A stretch of DNA of 64,000 bases from positions 124,001 to 188,000 of the forward strand of contig OY764868.1 of assembly GCA_963668545.1 (NCBI GenBank). The letters run 5' to 3'. Source of the DNA: G963662265 sp963668545 (GTDB lineage Bacteria; Spirochaetota; Spirochaetia; CADAEX01). The translations under genes were made by a program, and so were the position numbers. The notes beneath the pieces were generated by a model. That model saw only the letters and a program-made list of their open reading frames with translations. It was not told the origin of the DNA and did not search any database. Of the stretch, positions 61,402 through 64,000 are shown one piece after another. How positions within the stretch are numbered: the first letter of the stretch is position 1; every line of letters starts with the position of its first letter.

Positions 61402-62376
61402 ATGAAGAAAACAATGCTTGTTCTGGCTGCTTTGCTGATGATAACAGGCCAGGTATTTGCAAACGGTACAATGGAAGGGGGCCAGACACGGAATAAACAT
61501 GCTGTTATGGGTGTTTCAGGTCTTGGCGGCAGTGCATACCCGGTAATGGCTGTAATTGGAGGTCTTGTTGAGAAATATACAGATTCAAGAGTTACGATAC
61601 AGTCATCAGGGGGCGGCACAGAAAATATAAGGCTGATGCAGCAGGGCCAGTACCAGATGGGTTATTCAGAGGCCAATGTTATGGTATACGGTTATGAAGG
61701 AACTGATCTTTTTGAAGGGAATCCCTATAAAGATATGAGATTTGTAGCAAATGCATACCCGCTTGTATTCCAGGCTGTTGTTCATAAAAACAGTAAAATC
61801 AAGAATCTTGAAGATATGAAGGGAAAATCTTTTTCACCAGGATGCGCAGGTTCGGGAGATGAATCAGGCTGGGCAGAAATTTTCAAGGCAGCAGGCCTTG
61901 AAAGATCAGATCTTTTATGGAAACCTCTTACACATACTGAAAGGGCAATGGCATTCAAGGACAGGGCTCTTGACAGTGTAGGTTATGAAACATCATGCCC
62001 GTCAGGATCTGTTCTTGAAGCATCTGCACAGAATCCAATCACAATTCTTGCAATTAAAGGCGATGTAAGGGAAAAAGTATTTGAAATGTACCCATGGTAT
62101 TCTCCATGGACTATTCCTGCAGGTACATATAACGGACAGGATGAAGAAGTCGATACATGTGTTGTAGGGGCTGCAATCATGGCTGATGCAAATCTTAATC
62201 CTGAAGTTATCTATGACTGGCTCCATGCAATGTATGATACAGAGATTGAATCAGTTCAGAGAGTACATGCAATGAGCAAGTTTATAAGTCTTGATTCAGC
62301 ACTCGATGGAAGAGGTCCTGTTCCTTTTCATGATGGTGCAGCAACGTTTTACAAAGAAAAAGGTATGATCAACTAG
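61402..62376 (+). CDS. TAXI-family TRAP transporter solute-binding protein (copy 2)
   Basis: The 324-aa protein begins at the ATG at 61402 with an AGGAGA ribosome site; an upstream GTG (61369) is in frame but would hide the signal peptide. Cleavage is expected after QVFA (residue about 20). The mature protein is closely related to copy 1 (16924-17901): VTIQSSGGGTENIRLMQQGQ in one, VTVQSSGGGTENIRLMKQGQ in the other, and the same ending of the form GRGPVP. Both bear the same SGLGGS/SSLGGS start loop. No permease is encoded nearby. Confidence 0.92.
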   Translation: MKKTMLVLAALLMITGQVFANGTMEGGQTRNKHAVMGVSGLGGSAYPVMAVIGGLVEKYTDSRVTIQSSGGGTENIRLMQQGQYQMGYSEANVMVYGYEGTDLFEGNPYKDMRFVANAYPLVFQAVVHKNSKIKNLEDMKGKSFSPGCAGSGDESGWAEIFKAAGLERSDLLWKPLTHTERAMAFKDRALDSVGYETSCPSGSVLEASAQNPITILAIKGDVREKVFEMYPWYSPWTIPAGTYNGQDEEVDTCVVGAAIMADANLNPEVIYDWLHAMYDTEIESVQRVHAMSKFISLDSALDGRGPVPFHDGAATFYKEKGMIN

Positions 62377-62414
62377 CTTCAACAGCAATTATTTTTGATT
62401 GTATTTATGAACTT

Positions 62415-62447
62415 AAAACCCTGTCCATGGTCCTTGACAGGGTTTTT
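62415..62447 (+). terminator. Intrinsic terminator of the second TAXI gene
   Basis: An 11-bp stem AAAACCCTGTC/GACAGGGTTTT with a 10-base loop merges into a run of T residues. Confidence 0.88.
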
Positions 62448-62524
62448 TTATCTCGATGAGTCTTTCCTGAAATAATAAAATGAAATGTTATCTGAATAAA
62501 AGCTTTTAAGGCGGTAAAAAATGC

Positions 62525-63286
62525 CTATCTTGTTAATTTGAACTTATATGAGCTGAATTTGTTATACAGGTTATCTGTTAATCCCCTGTCTGTAATGATC
62601 CTGTCAACATAATCAAGGCTGCAGATTTTCAAAAGGCAGATTTTTTCAAAGTTGCTGCTTGCAGCAAGCACTATTTTTTTTCTGGATATTTCCATCATCT
62701 TTTTCTGTGTCTGAAGTTCGTCAAACCTGAGATCTGTTATCCCTTCTTCGGCGGAAATTCCGCTAGCGCTTATAAAGGATGTATCAACCCTGAATCTTCC
62801 CAGGTTTTCCCCTGTCATCTCACCGAAAAGGGAAAATTCATTTTTTTTGAAAACACCCCCAGCAAGGATAATTGTGTAGTCATCCATATCTGAAAGAACA
62901 TTCAGGACTTTAAGGGAATTTGTGAGTATTGTAAGTCTGCTGAAATTTTCTCTCAGCTTTTTAGCCAGTTCAAGGGTAGTTGTTCCGCAGTCAAGCGCAA
63001 GGGAGTCTCCGTCTTTGATGAACTGAAGTGCTTTTTCCGCAATTTCCTGTTTTTCCCATTCGTGCTCTTTTTCCCTGTAGCTGAATGCGGGATATTTTTT
63101 ATTGCTTTTTTCAAGTGTTGCCCCTCCATGCACTCTTTTTACAAAACCCTCTTTTTCAAGGCTTTCAAGATCCCTTCTTATGGTTTCAGAAGAGACATCA
63201 AACATCCTGTTAAGATCTGCAGCCCTGACAAATCCTGATTTTTCAAGCAAAGAGAGTATTTTTTCGTACCTTTCCTGAGGATACAT
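62525..63286 (-). CDS. DeoR-family transcriptional regulator
   Basis: The 253-aa product has an N-terminal DeoR helix-turn-helix (residues about 5-60, RAADLNRMFDVSSETIRRDL and EKEGFVKRVHGGATL). A C-terminal sugar-phosphate sensing domain follows: LALDCGTTTLELAKKL, LTILTNSLKVLNVL, ILAGGVFKKNEFSLFGEMTG. It probably represses a sugar or polyol catabolic operon, but none is adjacent except yjbQ, 13 bases upstream. Its target cannot be named. Confidence 0.92.
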   Translation of the reverse strand: MYPQERYEKILSLLEKSGFVRAADLNRMFDVSSETIRRDLESLEKEGFVKRVHGGATLEKSNKKYPAFSYREKEHEWEKQEIAEKALQFIKDGDSLALDCGTTTLELAKKLRENFSRLTILTNSLKVLNVLSDMDDYTIILAGGVFKKNEFSLFGEMTGENLGRFRVDTSFISASGISAEEGITDLRFDELQTQKKMMEISRKKIVLAASSNFEKICLLKICSLDYVDRIITDRGLTDNLYNKFSSYKFKLTR

Positions 63287-63299
63287 TCCAAATCCCGCC

Positions 63300-63716
63300 T
63301 TATTCGCCTATAATCTTCACAAGGACTCTTTTTTTCCTCATTCCGTCAAATTCTCCGTAAAATATCTGTTCCCACGGCCCGAAATCAAGTTTCCCCTCTG
63401 TTACAGCAACAACAACTTCACGTCCCATAACCTGTCTTTTAAGGTGGGCATCCCCGTTATCCTCAAAACCGTTATGCATGTACTGTGAGTGCGGTTTTTC
63501 CGGGGCCAGTTTTTCAAGCCATTTTTCATAATCCTGGTGGAGTCCTGATTCATCATCATTGATAAATACGCTTGCTGTTATGTGCATGGCGTTGACAAGG
63601 CAAAATCCTTCCCTTATACAGCTTTTTTCAAGTTCTCTTTCAACATCATGTGTAATATTTATAAAAGCTCTTCGTGTATTTGTCTGGTAAAACAGTTCTT
63701 TCCTGTGTGATTTCAT
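63300..63716 (-). CDS. YjbQ/UPF0047 family protein
   Basis: The 138-aa product carries the UPF0047 signature: FINITHDVERELEKSCIREG, then NAMHITASVFINDDESG, the metal-type His in HLKRQVMGREVVVAVTEGKL, and GPWEQIFYGEFDGMRKKRV. An in-frame ATG 33 codons upstream gives an unnatural Lys-rich extension, so the ATG at 63716 with its AGGGAA site is used. E. coli YjbQ has weak thiamine phosphate synthase activity; the cellular role is unsettled. It is cotranscribed with the DeoR regulator. Confidence 0.9.
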   Translation of the reverse strand: MKSHRKELFYQTNTRRAFINITHDVERELEKSCIREGFCLVNAMHITASVFINDDESGLHQDYEKWLEKLAPEKPHSQYMHNGFEDNGDAHLKRQVMGREVVVAVTEGKLDFGPWEQIFYGEFDGMRKKRVLVKIIGE

Positions 63717-63874
63717 GTGTGTTTCCCTGTATTTTTTATTAAAATTCACTATAACATGTTTTTTTGTTTGTAAAAACATGATTGCATTTTTTTTATTCCT
63801 TTTCCCTTCGTGCAAACTGAAGTTCTATAATAATTCCTGTTACAAAACTGTTATTTTTGTTATACTTTCTCAGT

Positions 63875-64000
63875 ATGGAAAGAGAAGTAAAAATAAGACT
63901 TGATGCTGTTTCATTTTCCTATGAGGAAAAACCTGTACTTAATAACATCAGTTTCAATGTCTATGACAGGGATATTATTACAGTTGTTGGTCCCAACGGG
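63875..64000 (+). CDS. ABC transporter ATP-binding protein, N-terminal part (runs off right edge)
   Basis: Forty-two codons are present. The start LDAVSFSYEEKPVLNNISFN and TVVGPNG (Walker A start, GPNG) are typical of ABC ATPases, especially the ZnuC/MntB metal group. The gene continues beyond the window. A TATACT (-10-like) box lies about 15 bases upstream in the divergent gap with yjbQ. Confidence 0.8.
   Translation, partial: MEREVKIRLDAVSFSYEEKPVLNNISFNVYDRDIITVVGPNG

Overview
The window looks like part of a spirochaete chromosome. Base composition is moderately AT-rich by eye. Arginine is mostly encoded by AGA/AGG. There are many lipobox lipoproteins, outer-membrane machinery (a TolC-RND pump and the paired TIGR03545/TIGR03546-like families), and a PnrA/BMP-type nucleoside transporter. 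The phylum is inferred from gene content and codon feel, because no rRNA or ribosomal protein gene is present. No tRNA, rRNA, CRISPR array or prophage was found. The only mobile gene is a REP-associated tyrosine transposase (RAYT).

Layout. 1-6.3 kb: the start of a corrinoid adenosyltransferase (runs off the left edge), a Ser/Lys-rich lipoprotein, a PfkB sugar kinase with a LysO exporter, and a polar amino-acid ABC transporter. 6.4-14.6 kb: a class I aminotransferase, aspS, a GntR/UTRA regulator, and an orphan solute-binding lipoprotein almost joined to a membrane diguanylate cyclase. 14.8-20.6 kb: a small lipoprotein, a PhnW-like aminotransferase, a TAXI-type TRAP binding protein and a fused TRAP permease. 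20.7-28 kb: purQ and a PurS-fused purL, lysA and sppA. 28-35 kb: an aminotransferase, iorA (without its ferredoxin tail), iorB, paaK and an unrecognised basic protein. 35-36 kb: the RAYT with flanking GGGACGGAGG repeats.

35.9-42 kb: an HtrA protease and a ugpBAEC glycerol-3-phosphate transporter. 42.5-50.3 kb: a TolC/adaptor/RND efflux operon followed by a small PG0541-type protein and a two-component system. 50.4-55.2 kb: a BMP-family nucleoside transporter. 55.3-57.8 kb: the TIGR03545/03546 pair. 58-59.5 kb: a TPR-like membrane protein and an MBL-fold hydrolase. 59.8-62.4 kb: a class III aminotransferase-fold enzyme followed by a second TAXI binding protein. 62.5-63.7 kb: a DeoR regulator with YjbQ. 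At the right edge a metal-type ABC ATPase begins.

How the genes work together. The cell appears to live on scavenged small organics: amino acids, nucleosides, glycerol phosphate and one or more TAXI/TRAP substrates. PLP enzymes and an indolepyruvate oxidoreductase/CoA-ligase module suggest amino-acid fermentation. The most interesting signal is the pairing of two closely similar TAXI binding proteins, about 45 kb apart and with only one permease in view. Each lies next to a PLP enzyme whose relatives act on aminophosphonates (PhnW-like and PbfA-like). This suggests, without proving it, a TRAP-fed aminophosphonate pathway.
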